Source: Zygnema cylindricum (lineage: Eukaryota; Streptophyta; Zygnematophyceae; Zygnematales; Zygnemataceae). Taken from it: DNA of 11,467 nucleotides. The stretch spans positions 64,001 to 75,467 of the forward strand of contig JBBHKE010002367.1 in NCBI GenBank assembly GCA_037447655.1, read 5' to 3'. The notes beneath the pieces are model-generated. The model searched no databases. It was not told the origin of the DNA and worked only from the letters and a program-made list of their open reading frames with translations. Made by a program: the position numbers and the translations under genes. Below are positions 1 to 7,389 of this stretch, one piece after another (the stretch's first letter is position 1; the number at the start of each line of letters is the position of its first letter).

Positions 1-106
1 CCAAAATGTTGGTTATTTTCCTACTGGGGGTTGTTTTAGTTTGCGAGGTGATAATCTGCTATTTGGCAAACTGAACACTTCTTTAACCCTCTCTTCTGCA
101 GTGTTA

Positions 107-466
107 GGATCCCCTCCCCCACATTTCGCACTCTCTTTCGTCGTCATCAGCATCGCTTTCTTGCCTTGTGCACCATTCATCCGCAATTTTAGGTTGTGTA
201 TGACTTTTACCTGGAGAAAACGCGTCATATTTCTCACCAATGTCATCATTTTTTCCATCTACTCTCTCTTTATTTTTCTCACTTATTTATCCGTCGACCA
301 AAATTGGATTGTCTCGCACCCCTGTTGCATTTTGTCTTTCTTCATGGCCGTTAATCTCACTCTAAGTAATTGGATGCTTATGTTTTTTTGGACCAGGTTC
401 ATGTCGGTTTAAGTTTTGCCTCCCCTGATATGGTATCTCATTTTGAGGTGTCATTTGTTTCTGTCA
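107..466 (-). pseudogene. Stop-broken hydrophilic continuation of the Myb/SANT-like frame
   Basis: The frame used by the 3' half of the trihelix exon continues past a TGA (466-464) for 118 codons. It meets only a TAG (364-362) and a TAA (289-287) before a TAA at 106-104. The translation is charged and hydrophilic, with an acidic patch SDADDDERECEMW, as expected of the tail of a nuclear protein. Each of the three stops (466-464, 364-362, 289-287) can arise by one C-to-T change from CGA, CAG or CAA. Beyond 106, on the minus strand, a CTAAC...CTGCAG string resembles a branch point plus acceptor and is followed by a frame containing KKCSVCQIADYH, which could be a zinc-binding fragment. An alternative is that this is ordinary intron sequence after the donor at 472-467. 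The case rests only on low stop density and composition. Confidence 0.3.
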
Positions 467-472
467 ACTTAC

Positions 473-912
473 TTTTGATCTCGCATTATTACATGCCATA
501 TCTTGAATTGCTTCGAATTCTCCCCGTCCACCTTTCAGCCCTGTAGTGTCTAAGCTACAGTGTAGAATAGGGTCTAATATGGAAAAAAATGTCCTTTGAG
601 GTTCTTCCCCTGTTTCTTTCTCCCTCCTCACTGCATCTTTATATATTTTTTTTCGTCGCTTAGTTTTTGTTTGCTTGAAGCAATGGAACGGCCTTTGTTT
701 TCCGGTAGTTGACTGACGGCAGCTGCGATTTTCTGCCATTGCTCTTTGGTGCAATGCTTCCCTGGACTTTTTTGGAGTTTGCTCCAATTAACCAACAACA
801 CCTCTATTTCATTTTTTGTCCAACGGTCACGTTCCGGTTCACCTCTCGTGACATGTCCAAGTTGGTGCCATCCATTATCGAGTATCTTCCGCGCTTGTTT
901 ACAACATGCCTG
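473..912 (-). pseudogene. Decayed exon of a Myb/SANT-like (trihelix) DNA-binding protein
   Basis: Read on the minus strand, the frame opening after an acceptor-like TGTACAG (916-910) runs into RDRWTKNEIEVLL (W codon 822-820), then VNWSKL, EQWQKIAAAV and RSIASSKQKL. This is the helix 1-2-3 pattern of the Myb_DNA-bind_4 trihelix fold, with tryptophans at the expected places in helices 1 and 2. Helix 3 continues as KIYKDAVRREKETGEE and FFSILDPIL, but in the next frame: the break lies in a run of eight T (646-653), and one more base would join the halves. The exon can end at 473, followed by GTAAGT (472-467), a good donor in phase 0. Such domains occur in animal MSANTD-type proteins, plant trihelix factors and Harbinger-type transposon accessory proteins. 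I cannot tell which this is. The frameshift could be a homopolymer sequencing error rather than true decay. No start codon was identified; the 5' boundary is inferred. Confidence 0.6.
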
Positions 913-1663
913 TACAAAAAGTAATTGGCATAAAAGAGGAGTGGGTGTGTTAGTGAAGGATAGGGTGTGTGTGAATTATAATAATAAATTAACTTCAATT
1001 GAATGGTTTAATTAATAGTCTAAAAGATGGTTTCACTCCTACGAGGATGACCTAGTTTTTGGACAGATTCATTTATAACTCCATAAAACTTTTTAAATCA
1101 AACATAACTTTATAACAGCTTATTAATAGTAAAAATTAAAATTTAGAAGATTCATCTTACAAATTTATAAAATATATTGAGTAATTTTCAGAAAATAACG
1201 GTGATACTTATAATGAAATAAATGAGTATGACTTGAAAATTATAAAAAGTTCAAATCTTTATAAATACGAAGCTTCTTAGCCTGACAGTCGTAGGTTAGA
1301 CTACAACACAATTAGCTTTAAAATCTAAACATTCATCAAAGGTTGCAAATTTAACATTAAGTTGTCAAGAAAAAAAGAAAACCAAGAGAAGGGTGAAGGT
1401 GAAGATACCTTGGGAGTGAGCGGCGACTAGCAACGGAAAGAGCTTGTCAAGAAAAATATGGATAAAAGAAAGCCTTTGCTTGGGAAAGTTTTGTTAGGCT
1501 TATCAAAAAATGTTGGGACGCTGAAAGTGAAAGGAAGAGATTTGACTGAGGTCTCCGTTTGGTCCTGTTTGATCCTTTGTTGTTTTTGTTTTCGGGCGCC
1601 CGTGGTTTTTTTTTTGGGCATGTTATAAGTTACTCCGGGTTTATTTGCGGTCTGTACAAACGC
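913..1663. other. AT-rich stretch without a recognisable gene
   Basis: Strongly AT-rich sequence with many stops in all frames up to about 1380, then a purine-rich segment (1368-1400) and a T/G-rich one (1555-1625). The segment 1617-1663 may be a diverged outward extension of the inverted-repeat arm that begins at 1664: GGGCATGT at 1617 recurs in reverse complement near 4379, but the spacing differs. I see no RNA gene, no clear promoter and no coding frame. Confidence 0.5.
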
Positions 1664-1823
1664 TTGCGTGGCAGTACAATTTGTTTTGGAAGGTGTCGTA
1701 CATATCATGTCCGCAAAGCGTTTCCTTTTTCGTACGGGCAAGTGGCTCATATCACGACAGGCTAGTTGACGTAGGCTAGCGTCACGTGCCAGTTCACCGC
1801 GGACAAAAAAAAGTACCGTTTTC
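1664..1823 (+). repeat. Left arm of a 160-bp inverted repeat (partner 3990-4359)
   Basis: Positions 1664-1762 pair in reverse complement with 4261-4359 (99 bp, 8 mismatches by eye). Positions 1765-1823 pair with 3990-4048 (59 bp, 3 mismatches). The two blocks meet at TA 1763-1764. On the right the same TA is split by a 208-bp MITE. No gap is needed in either block. Arms of about 93% identity roughly 2.2 kb apart suggest a fold-back or long-TIR DNA element, or an inverted duplication. The arm ends exactly where a TGTTGGGTATCG hAT-like terminus starts (1824). Confidence 0.85.
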
Positions 1824-2672
1824 TAGTGTTGGGTATCGAGGACCGTTTGCCGATATTCGATATATATCGGATTTCAGGTACCCGATAATCGATATATCGC
1901 TTCGATATATCGAATTTCAAATTATCGCGATATATCGCCGATATATCGGCGATATATCGTATCGCCAATATATCGAAGCTTTAAAAAAAAAAAAAAAAAA
2001 ATCTCACAGGTTATCAAAGTCACGTGACTTCTGACAAAGTGACTGTAAAATCTTTGCCGGAAAGAAATACGGTTTTTTCCTGAAAGTCAACAGATTGAAG
2101 GAGATCTATGAGGTACATTGATGGGGTACACTTGTGTAGTACACGTACGTCATACGCAAGTACGATTTTCCAGACGAAAAAGGTCGGTTTCCATATATTT
2201 GATGATTATTTAGATTCGATAGTCAACTTACGTGGAACCATTCATATCAGAACTCGCATGTAAAACTTATTTTCAAACGATACTGGATGTACTCGAGGCC
2301 TCTGTAATACATAAATCTTGTTGTCCGTACTATTACAAAGACCTCCTCGTGTAAACATACGCCAAATAAGTAATCATTAGAATTATAGAATTAGTACTTT
2401 TTTGTCGGTTACATTTTGCGGCGTCTTCCTTTAAGTCACGGAACGAAAATCACGGCGTACGTGGCGTATTAGACAATTTGACTTTTTCGCTAAAATAGCA
2501 TATTATATAAAAAAATAAAAATATTAAATTTAAAAAATACTATATATCGCCATATATATCGCGATGATTTATGTTGGTCTCGGTACGATATATCGAGGAT
2601 ACTTCTCGATCGATATTCGATATATTGAATATCGAGATTATCGCGATATGAATTTACCCGATACCCAACACT
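1824..2672. mobile_element. hAT-like non-autonomous element with TGTTGGGTATCG ends and CGATATATCG clusters
   Basis: The left end reads AGTGTTGGGTATCG (1826 onward) and the right end reads CGATACCCAACACT (2658-2671), its exact reverse complement. The left inner part (1850-1980) carries about seven copies of GATATATCG-type palindromes, followed by a run of 19 A (1983-2001). The right inner part (2540-2655) has a second cluster of the same palindromes. A third, inverted copy of the right end lies at 8611-8735. Short ends of this kind with subterminal motif arrays are typical of hAT-superfamily elements, which leave 8-bp target duplications. I could not see a convincing 8-bp duplication here, so the two ends may belong to different insertions. 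Positions 2002-2539 contain no coding frame and no recognisable motif. Confidence 0.5.
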
Positions 2673-2696
2673 TGTCTGAACGCAATATATGTACGA

Positions 2697-2978
2697 GCGG
2701 AGGTAACATCTATACCAGCGGAGATAATATCTGCACACCGCGCATCGTTATTAGTGTTATTAACTCTAATTTGGGTTCTTAAAATATTTATTTTTTCCCG
2801 TAATTAGAATGCATGATTTTCGAAATTAAATTAGCAACGCTATTTAAGGACGTGGACCATAATCTGCCACGTTTCTGGTACTAACTGAGAATCAATAACA
2901 CTATTTTTTTTTTACGCTATTTAAACTTTGACACTAATAACGATGCGCGGTGTACCATCGGAGGTAATTAATGACTCG
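2697..2978 (+). repeat. 21-bp tandem repeat interrupted by MITE H
   Basis: Unit 1 is 2697-2717 (GCGGAGGTAACATCTATACCA, 21 bp). Unit 2 starts at 2718 (GCGGAGATAATATCTG, 2718-2733), is interrupted by MITE H, and resumes as TA-CCA (2953-2957). A decayed unit 3 starts at 2958 with TCGGAGGTAA. Removing the MITE with one copy of its target dinucleotide makes unit 2 exactly 21 bp, equal to unit 1. Confidence 0.7.
2736..2952. mobile_element. MITE H (217 bp), TA-target, CACCG-ended family
   Basis: The first 22 bp, starting CACCGCGCATCGTTATTAG, are perfectly repeated in reverse complement at the right end. The right flank is TA (2953-2954). The left flank is CA (2734-2735), which the neighbouring 21-bp repeat unit shows was originally TA. 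Internally there is only AT-rich sequence and no transposase frame. The TA duplication is characteristic of Tc1/mariner-type integration, although a few other superfamilies also target TA. Confidence 0.85.
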
Positions 2979-3465
2979 TAGAGAGGGCATTATAAATGTA
3001 CTACCCACATTTCAAAATGGAACGGGAAACGACAAAAAAGGCGGCGGCAAACTTTGATGGTTGGGAGCGTGACGGGATAATTTCGGTTGATTCGCAGCCA
3101 CCCTGGCGGAAGGCACATGGCCCTTGCGACGTGTACGCACATACGCGCGCGCTCATCGTGGATTTTTTTCCTTTTCCACGCGGCTCAGTTTTACACGTTG
3201 TCTCTGAGAAGTGTCCTCCCTATGCACGGTCGTCAAAGACTGTAGAGTTGATGACGTGGCGTCTCGGATAAAAAGTATAATGGCATCCGACGGTCATAAT
3301 TTACGCCAACAACCTTGTACATTTTTTCGTAATGATTTTTTCTTTGGAAAAAAAAAAGTACGGAGATGTACAAAACGGTACGGCCCTCAATAAACAACCC
3401 CACTTTTTCGCTAATGGAAGGCCACCCTAACATAGTCTGGTACCTGAAAATATATAAAGACACTC
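2979..3465. other. Unassigned spacer, partly a dispersed repeat
   Basis: No gene recognised. Positions 3000-3270 are CpG-rich and open on the plus strand for about 90 codons (2996-3271), without a recognisable motif. Positions 3357-3433 recur, diverged, at 6288-6357: both contain GTACGGAGA, a CACTTTT block and CTAATGGAA followed by CACCCTAA. This shows that at least this part is repetitive. Confidence 0.4.
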
Positions 3466-3900
3466 AACCGTGGAAACCTGACGGTCAAGATATGGCCGAG
3501 ATTGCATTTAGAACAAATGACCAAAAAATTACACATACGTGGAGCATCCAAGAGCTAAAGTACTGTACTTTTTATCGGTTGATTTATCCGACGTGTTTCA
3601 CTACAAATCTATCTAGTCGTACGTCCGACAGGCGACAAAGATGACAAATAATTTCAAACTTCCAAAATCTGGATAATCAACGGGCCACACTGGCTGCGTG
3701 GCTGAAGTCACTGAACCGTTGAAAATCGACGGTCAAGATATGATCGATATGACAGCGAGTTACGCAATGACCTAACTTCTACATATTACGTGGAGCATCC
3801 AGAAGCAACTAATTTGTCGGTTAATGTGTAAACTGCAGTGACGACGACTTCATCTAAACGTACGACTGACAGGCGACAAAAACTGAAATAATTTGTCGGC
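3466..3900 (+). repeat. Degenerate tandem duplication, period about 248 bp
   Basis: Three landmarks recur in the same order: GACGGTCAAGATATG at 3480 and 3728, TACGTGGAGCATCCA at 3536 and 3787, and GACAGGCGACAAA at 3627 and 3868. Spacings of 248, 251 and 241 bp show a tandem duplication with small indels. The right-hand landmark also resembles the TCGTCCGACA motif found in the middle of MITEs C, D and E. No coding frame is shared by the two copies. Confidence 0.75.
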
Positions 3901-3989
3901 AGGCTTATTTTCCTAATGACGTGGCAATTCTTGCCTATTTCAAAATTTTAATTTGACAACACTTGAAAAAGGGGAAAACGGTATGGTAT

Positions 3990-4359
3990 GAAAACGGTAC
4001 TATTTTTTGTCCACCGTGAACTGGCACGTGACGCTAGCCTACGTCAACTACACCGTGAATCGCTATTAGCGTTTAGAAATAAATAGCGTTATGAAACAAA
4101 TAGCGTTATTAACGCTATTTGAGAATTTGGGGGTTTTGAAGGAAATCATCTATTCTAATTAGTTTTTTAAAGGGTTTTTATTTATTCTATTTGAGAATTT
4201 GGGTTAAAAAACGGGGTACCGCAATTAGAGTCATTGACTCTAATAGCGATTCAAGGTGTAGCGTGTCGTGATACGAGCCACTTACCCGTACAAAAAAGGA
4301 AACGCTTTGCGGACATGATATGTACGAATCCTTCCAAACCAAAATGTACTGCCACGCAA
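3990..4359 (-). repeat. Right arm of the 160-bp inverted repeat, split by MITE G
   Basis: Reverse complement of 1664-1823. The inner block is 3990-4048 and the outer block is 4261-4359; 4049-4260 consists of TA, MITE G and TA. The arm keeps GACGTAGGCTAGCGTCACG in reverse complement and the block around CATGATATGTACGA (4314-4327). Just inside the arm (3973-3983) there is an extra partial copy of the GAAAACGGTA motif. Confidence 0.85.
4051..4258. mobile_element. MITE G (208 bp) with TA duplication and preserved empty site
   Basis: The terminal inverted repeat starts CACCGTGAATCGCTATTAG on the left and CACCTTGAATCGCTATTAG when the right end is reverse complemented. TA flanks both sides (4049-4050 and 4259-4260). 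The other arm of the enclosing inverted repeat has a single TA at 1763-1764 with the same neighbours, CGTCAAC and GCCTGTCGTG on the reverse strand. It is therefore a natural unoccupied site. Internally the motif CTATTTGAGAATTT occurs twice, and AATAGCGTTAT repeats. No coding sequence. Confidence 0.92.
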
Positions 4360-4830
4360 ACCGCGAAGGAACTTTGGACATGCCCTTTTTTTTCTTTTTC
4401 CATCGGTGTTTTTTTTTTTTTTTTTTATATTACGTGTTCTCTTATGTGATTGGTCCCCTAGTTTGTTCATAAGTTTGCGACGGAATGAATTCCTGTACAG
4501 TTCACGTCCGTGCGCTTCGTTTTCGACTTTCTTCAAAAACGAAAAAGTACATTCCGAACATGATGTCCGATGGCGGACGGCAGTTGCCGTTTGCTTTACG
4601 CAGCTGTCGAGTTTTGACGCATAGAACTGCATCTTTTGTCCGCCGCTACGCTCCAAAACGGTCGAAACCAACCGCCCCAACCGTCACCGCCGCGTATTTT
4701 GTCATTTTATGAAATTTGGCGTACGGATCCCAAAATTTATGACATCGATTTCCCATTTTTCCAAGTGTGAACCACGCATAGTGAGGGTACGTCCCCATGT
4801 AAGCGATACTTTGAAAAAAAAAATGAACTG
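4360..4830. other. Unassigned spacer, no recognisable gene
   Basis: Contains an 18-T run (4410-4427) and a CpG-richer part (4500-4720). A minus-strand frame (4282-4680) crosses the inverted-repeat arm and shows no domain I recognise. I see no RNA gene or regulatory signature that stands out. Confidence 0.4.
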
Positions 4831-4832
4831 TA

Positions 4833-5334
4833 CACCGCGAATCGTAATTAGAGTAAATTACTCTAATTCGGTCGCTCAAAATTTCGACTATATCACATCA
4901 AATAGAGTAAATGATTCTAGTTTTTTCATTATGCTATTTAAGGTAAGGTTTAATTAGCGTTTTTTATTCTAATATATGTTTGTTTTAAATAGTGTGGAGT
5001 ACGGATGTCATCCGTCCATGCAAAATTGTACTTTTATAAATAAAAAAAGTACAAATAATGATGTAAAACAAGCCATTATCATGTAACTGCGTTTTAACAA
5101 TCCGCGTAGTGCAAACGTCATAGTGACGATAAACTGTACGTTTTGTCAGATTCTGTACAAATACCTTATTTACAGTAGAGGATATTAACTTGCCAAATTA
5201 GAGTACACCGCATAAATTAGAGTAAATTCCTTTTTGAAACAGTTATATCACATAAATTAGAGTAAATTACTCTAATTATTTTTTTCTTCTTTTTTACTCT
5301 AATTTTTTCATTACTCTAATTACGATGCGCGGTG
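4833..5334 (+). mobile_element. MITE A (502 bp), TA-target, CACCG-ended family
   Basis: The left end starts CACCGCGAATCGTAATTAG. The right end in reverse complement is the same but for one base. TA lies at 4831-4832 and 5335-5336. A perfect 10-bp subterminal hairpin, ATTAGAGTAA/TTACTCTAAT with a 1-nt gap, occurs at 4847-4867 and again at 5256-5276. The middle has two adjacent hairpins at 5001-5015 and 5026-5054. Element B (7949-8565) is a same-orientation relative. The DNA after the right TA resembles the interior of element E, suggesting that A landed inside an older family member. No transposase frame. Confidence 0.88.
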
Positions 5335-5336
5335 TA

Positions 5337-5420
5337 CTTGGAAAATAGCCCTAATTAGAGTAATGAAAAAAATAGAATAAACTACGCTATTTGAGAATTT
5401 TCCCGGCTTTTTTTTTTCCA
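5337..5420 (-). mobile_element. Fragment of a D/E-type MITE interior
   Basis: The segment with ATAGCCCTAATTAGAG and AAAAAAATAGAATAAACTACG lines up with element E near 9705-9755 (AACCCTAAATAGAATAAAG then AAAAAAATAGAATGAACTACG). No terminal repeat follows it, so it is a truncated relative. Element A sits at its TA boundary. Confidence 0.55.
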
Positions 5421-6418
5421 GGTTTTTTTTCCCACGAAATGTCATCCTACGCCGTGTCAGTTCGCTAAAAAAATCCGTCCGGCGGCGTGCGCTGTACTTT
5501 GATCATACGTCAGATTCAGACGTTCGTACAGGAGTATGCACGACGCACACACATACAGTATGCCTACGTTGCGCGAGTTTTGTGCACAATTTTGTGCGCC
5601 TACCAAAGGCCTACCATAAAAAAACCTACTTTTGAACTATGATTACAACATTCTGTAATCTTAGGTCAACATTACAGGATGCTACACTTTGAACGAACTT
5701 CCATTGCACAGAGTTTGTAATCCACGTGTTAGCAAAAGAGTGGCGCCACGTAATTATAGATTTGATATTGAAAATCGTCAACGAATTTCACACCGACCAA
5801 AAATCTCCATTTGCGTACCATGTACATGCGTACCAGGTCATCGTGCAACACAAATTTTGTACTCATTGTAGACGCCTTGTCAGATACCACCTCATTTTTT
5901 TAGGGTCCTTGCTTTTTTCGCGTGACGAATGAGCGTGCCAGGAATAGTGTGACGAATGGGCGGTAATAGAAATAGCGCGACGAAAGTGCGTTACGACATT
6001 TCGTTTGTAATTCTGTTGGATTTTGAATGCGTATATCGTGTGCGAAATTTTTTGATTTTCGTTGGTCGCTTGCTTGACACGTAAGCTCATTATCCAGCGT
6101 GTCGCGGCTCAATTTTTTTCTGTAATTGGTAATGTACCTCGCGAGGTACATCACCAATTTCAGAAACTTTCGAAGCGGATGCTTCGCGAAAAAATATCCA
6201 ATGGTCATTGTTAACTCCCAGACTTGTGGAGGATATTGGCAAGATTCACTATAATGTTGTTTTCCTAATAAAATCAAAATAAGAGTTACGGAGTAGTACG
6301 GAGAGGTCTGAATTTTTGTAAACAGCCTCACTTTTGGTCTAATGGAATTTCACCCTAAATCAGACGCGCACGCATAGGAATGTGCGCTAAAAACAATGGG
6401 GTTAGTCTGACACGTAAA
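5421..6418. other. Unassigned spacer with short repeats and hairpins
   Basis: No gene recognised. It is rich in CGTACG-type words. Near 5921-5990 three GTGACGAATG-like strings recur at about 28-bp spacing (5922, 5949, 5978 with GCGACGAAAGTG). Two hairpins lie at 6124-6185. Positions 6288-6357 are a diverged copy of 3357-3433. The minus-strand open frame 5900-6331 shows no known motif and runs through the hairpins, so it is not called a gene. Confidence 0.4.
6124..6159. repeat. Near-perfect 36-bp palindrome followed by a second hairpin
   Basis: Positions 6124-6141 pair with 6142-6159 with a single mismatch (A6131/C6152), centred on CCTCGCGAGG. Eleven bases further on, CGAAGC-GGAT-GCTTCG (6170-6185) forms a second short stem. 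There is no coding or RNA-gene context to explain them. Confidence 0.8.
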
Positions 6419-6667
6419 TTAGTATGGAATGTACGGATATTTTAAAAATCGCGACGGTGTACGGTTTCTTATATTTTGTACGGATACATAAATCAATGTA
6501 TAAAATCGTACGGCGAATATTCCATTTTTGATGTTCCCAAATTAGCATTAGCACCGAAGTTAGAATACACCTTTTTTTTGAAAAATTTCAAATTCTTAAT
6601 TAGCATCAATTACGTTAAATTTTCTTCAACACTATTTGAACTTTGACACTAATAACGATTCGCGGTG
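6419..6667 (+). mobile_element. MITE F, right part only (5' end not visible)
   Basis: The right end (CGCGGTG, ending 6667, with TA 6668-6669) carries the family terminal repeat. The region upstream parallels elements C and D: a TTTTGTACGGATACATA block (6474-6490), then TTTCAAATTCTTAA (6586-6599), which is also in D at 7240-7253. No matching left terminal repeat was found, so the element is truncated or its left end is too diverged. The start is approximate. Confidence 0.6.
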
Positions 6668-6669
6668 TA

Positions 6670-6780
6670 GTATCTAGCCGCCCCACCTCCGGTTGACGGC
6701 CGACAGCAGCCACGCTCACACTGTGAGACATCCCCGCTGAATCATACATAGTTAATTAGTTACACACACATACGGTATGG
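6670..6780. other. Short GC-richer island between MITEs F and D
   Basis: About 110 bp containing GCCGCCCCACCTCCGGTTGA (6677-6696) and a CACACTGTGAG palindrome (6715-6725). It differs in composition from the elements on both sides and is probably a remnant of the sequence they inserted into. Confidence 0.4.
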
Positions 6781-6782
6781 TA

Positions 6783-7321
6783 CTCGCCAATCGTTATTAG
6801 CGTTGTGTACGCTAATTCCGTCCCGCTTTTTTTTTTTTTAATTCTCCATTAGTGTAGTTCATTCTATTTTTTTCTTTATTCTATTTAGGGTTGTTTGCAG
6901 TACGTTTTCTCTTAAATAGAGTGGTGAACGGTCAGTGTCAGACCGTACATAAATTTATCTTTTTAAGTTAAAATGTACAATAAATTAGTTTTAGTAACCG
7001 CGGACTCATGAGAATATGCGTTCTAAAAAGAATAAAAAACCAGGTCGTAAAAAATCTCGCTCGCACATATTCGTCCGACAGCCGCGTTTCGACAGTGTGA
7101 ATGTACGATTTGTGTACGATTTGTCAGATTTTGTACGAAGACCTATACTAGTGTAAGCATGTTTGCGACCGACATTTATTTTTTAAAAGATTCAAATTAC
7201 CATAATCAAACAATTAGAATGTATGATTTTTTCCAAAATTTTCAAATTCTTAAATAGCGTGCACCACGGTAATTATTTTTATACGCTAAAATAACTTTCA
7301 CGCTAATAACGATTGGCGGTG
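6783..7321 (+). mobile_element. MITE D (539 bp), inverted sibling of MITE E
   Basis: The right end in reverse complement starts CACCGCCAATCGTTATTAG. The left end is slightly damaged (CTCGCCAATCGTTATTAG). TA flanks at 6781-6782 and 7322-7323. The whole element matches 9284-9824 in reverse complement, with conserved middle motifs GCACATATTCGTCCGACAG (7063-7081) and GTACGATTTGTCAGATTTTG (7117-7136). A central ACGGTC...GACCGT stem lies at 6928-6946. No transposase frame. Confidence 0.88.
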
Positions 7322-7389
7322 TATCGTTCTCACAATGCGAACCGAATAGCCGTACCGAAACTCCCTTAACTGTACAGTATAGTACAGTA

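Noticed and set aside
1251-1330. tRNA-like gene around GTTCAAATC
   Set aside because: A B-box-like string is present, but there is no A box at the right distance and no cloverleaf pairing.
1850-1980. CRISPR array from repeated CGATATATCG
   Set aside because: Repeats are short, self-palindromic and irregularly spaced without unique spacers, and the context is eukaryotic hAT-like.
4282-4680. 132-codon minus-strand open frame
   Set aside because: It runs through the outer inverted-repeat arm and a poly-T run giving a lysine stretch; no domain is visible.
5900-6331. 143-codon minus-strand open frame as a gene
   Set aside because: No recognisable domain. It passes through a near-perfect palindrome and short repeats, and lies in sequence linked to dispersed repeats; a frame of this length can arise by chance.
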